Origin: an uncultured Bacteroidota bacterium
GTDB lineage: Bacteria > Bacteroidota > Bacteroidia > Bacteroidales > SZUA-534
Direction: 5' to 3'
Assembly (NCBI GenBank): GCA_937899145.1
Contig: CALBPW010000392.1
Location: 1 to 17,409, forward strand
Length of the DNA: 17,409 nucleotides
The notes below the pieces were generated by a model. The model saw only the letters and a list, made by a program, of their open reading frames with translations. It ran no database searches and was not told the DNA's origin. How positions within the stretch are numbered: the first letter of the stretch is position 1; each line of letters begins with the position of its first letter. Shown here in pieces: positions 16,610 to 17,409 of this stretch. The position numbers were made by a program, and so were the translations under genes.

Positions 16610-17409
16610 AAACTCACTAAAAACGCCAAAGATAACGGAATTGGTGAATTGTAGAAATGGTTTTTGAATGGTGATGATGAATCAGAAGAATAAATCTCCA
16701 CTTGTTTAAATTTTGACGGAATCGGGTTTGATCGGTTACGCTTACCCTTGCTTTGTCTGGTAGTGTGAAATCCAACATCTGCTAAAATTTCTGTTTTTGT
16801 TTTATTCTTTTTTGTTCTTATGCACAATCTACAACAGCAAATACCTGTAATTAATTTACAGAAAAATATTATAGTAAAAATAAAAATAATAATTAAAATA
16901 GCCAAAAAAATTATCACGAAAAAAAAAGTAAAATATTTATTCCATTTAAAAGGAATATGTAATTTATCTAAAATATATTGCATAGTATTGTTAATTTTAT
17001 TTAATAATATTCTTCCGAAATTTTTATATATGAATTTAATATGCGCTCCTTTCGGTTTAATTAAAGCTGCTTCCAAAGGCTTTTTTTTATCAATGAAATT
17101 CATAATATTTTCTTCATTATAATTAGAATGAAAAATATACATTAAATCCTCTTCTAATAAAACAACTTTTGGAACATAAGAAACATTAAATCGATTAGAA
17201 ATCCAAGGGCATTTCATTGTATCAATATAAACAAAGCCTATTCTTTTATTAAAATATTTTTTCATTATTTTATTTAATAAATCGTAAACAGGGATACATT
17301 TTTCGCAATTTGGATGTGTAAAAAATAATAACCAATTCACATTATCATATGTCGTTTCCCAATTAAATGTTTCATCGGTTACTTGCGTCCAGTGATCGTA
17401 TGAGATTAT
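16591..17409 (-). CDS. Eukaryote-like membrane-anchored thioredoxin (TMX/PDI-like), partial
   Basis: The frame is open to the right edge, so the N-terminus is missing. A GTG at 17340 is an in-frame codon, not a likely start. The 272 visible codons begin YDHWTQVTDETFNWETTYDN, matching the 'LTDETF' strand of PDI-type thioredoxin domains. The active site is HPNCEKC (CxxC, Glu-Lys between the cysteines), and the cis-proline is in SYVPKVVLL. After a linker comes a very hydrophobic span (16932-16861), then juxtamembrane cysteines (GICCCRLC) and a basic, Ser-rich tail. This order (lumenal thioredoxin, one membrane span, Cys-rich then charged cytoplasmic tail) is that of ER TMX proteins. The DNA is extremely A/T-rich (8 G/C in 16861-16920). 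The last 20 or so codons run through the FAD gene promoter and start, so the native C-terminus is absent or replaced. Protist host DNA joined to a bacterial contig is the best reading; lateral transfer is less likely. Confidence 0.6.
   Translation of the reverse strand: MISYDHWTQVTDETFNWETTYDNVNWLLFFTHPNCEKCIPVYDLLNKIMKKYFNKRIGFVYIDTMKCPWISNRFNVSYVPKVVLLEEDLMYIFHSNYNEENIMNFIDKKKPLEAALIKPKGAHIKFIYKNFGRILLNKINNTMQYILDKLHIPFKWNKYFTFFFVIIFLAILIIIFIFTIIFFCKLITGICCCRLCIRTKKNKTKTEILADVGFHTTRQSKGKRNRSNPIPSKFKQVEIYSSDSSSPFKNHFYNSPIPLSLAFLVSLWHTMF
16628..16658 (-). promoter_or_regulatory. Promoter of the FAD oxidoreductase gene
   Basis: On the minus strand, TTTC (16658-16655), a 19-base spacer and TATCTTTG (16635-16628) match the Bacteroidetes promoter with one mismatch in the -33 box and a perfect -7 box. 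The start of transcription would be near 16622, giving a short leader before the ATG at 16609. It shows that the bacterial sequence reaches at least to about 16660, although a longer reading frame from the right end passes through it. Confidence 0.6.

Noticed and set aside
15281..16654. Plus-strand ORFs (149, 84 and 130 codons) opposite the FAD gene
   Set aside because: The FAD gene has clear flavin motifs from end to end, and the opposite-strand ORFs show none.
17338..17340. GTG at 17340 as the true start of the thioredoxin gene
   Set aside because: The frame continues upstream without a stop to the window edge, and the upstream codons encode a proper thioredoxin N-terminal strand.

Overview
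This window looks like a chromosomal contig end from a member of the Bacteroidota, most likely order Bacteroidales. The reasons are a type IX secretion cluster (ruvA-sprA-porQ), promoters of the Bacteroidetes form TTTG-N19-TAnnTTTG, A/T-rich leaders without Shine-Dalgarno sites, a GroEL with a GGM-rich tail, and a Bacteroides-type carotenoid/retinol oxidoreductase.

Layout. Positions 1-136 (minus) hold the start of a lipoprotein gene that runs off the left edge. Positions 137-629 have no protein gene. They contain a long rod-shaped RNA fold with an intrinsic terminator on the minus strand (about 216-370) and, next to ruvA, a perfect-consensus plus-strand promoter (567-597). I see nothing convincing in 371-496 apart from short inverted repeats. 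Positions 630-9813 (plus) are a tight unit: ruvA (Holliday junction helicase subunit), the giant outer-membrane translocon gene sprA/sov, and porQ, a type IX secretion barrel protein. A perfect 10-bp inverted repeat spans the convergent stop codons of porQ and the next gene.

Positions 9820-12394 (minus) hold three small accessory genes: an N-terminal remnant of a secreted protein, a GT-C (family 39-like) membrane glycosyltransferase, and a beta-rich ORF overlapping it by ATGA. The reading frames suggest that the last two are one gene of about 694 codons split by a single-base frameshift.

Positions 12395-13081 have no large gene. They carry a 32-residue Cys-rich peptide ORF with its own -7 element, a spaced 10-bp inverted repeat, and a palindrome and a three-armed hairpin just before groES. 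I see nothing specific in 12395-12640. groES-groEL follow (13082-15018) and end in a strong terminator. A FAD-dependent phytoene desaturase/retinol reductase-like gene lies on the minus strand (15122-16609) with its own promoter (16628-16658).

The right end (about 16660-17409) is unlike the rest. It is extremely A/T-rich and encodes a membrane-anchored, PDI/TMX-like thioredoxin protein of eukaryotic appearance, whose frame runs on through the promoter and start codon of the bacterial FAD gene. This is either a host-derived insertion or, more likely, a chimeric contig end. A Bacteroidales bacterium living with an A/T-rich protist would explain it.

No CRISPR array, transposase, tRNA or rRNA was seen. 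The best candidates for something undescribed are the rod RNA at 216-370, the Cys-rich peptide before groES, the split glycosyltransferase, and the eukaryote-like end.
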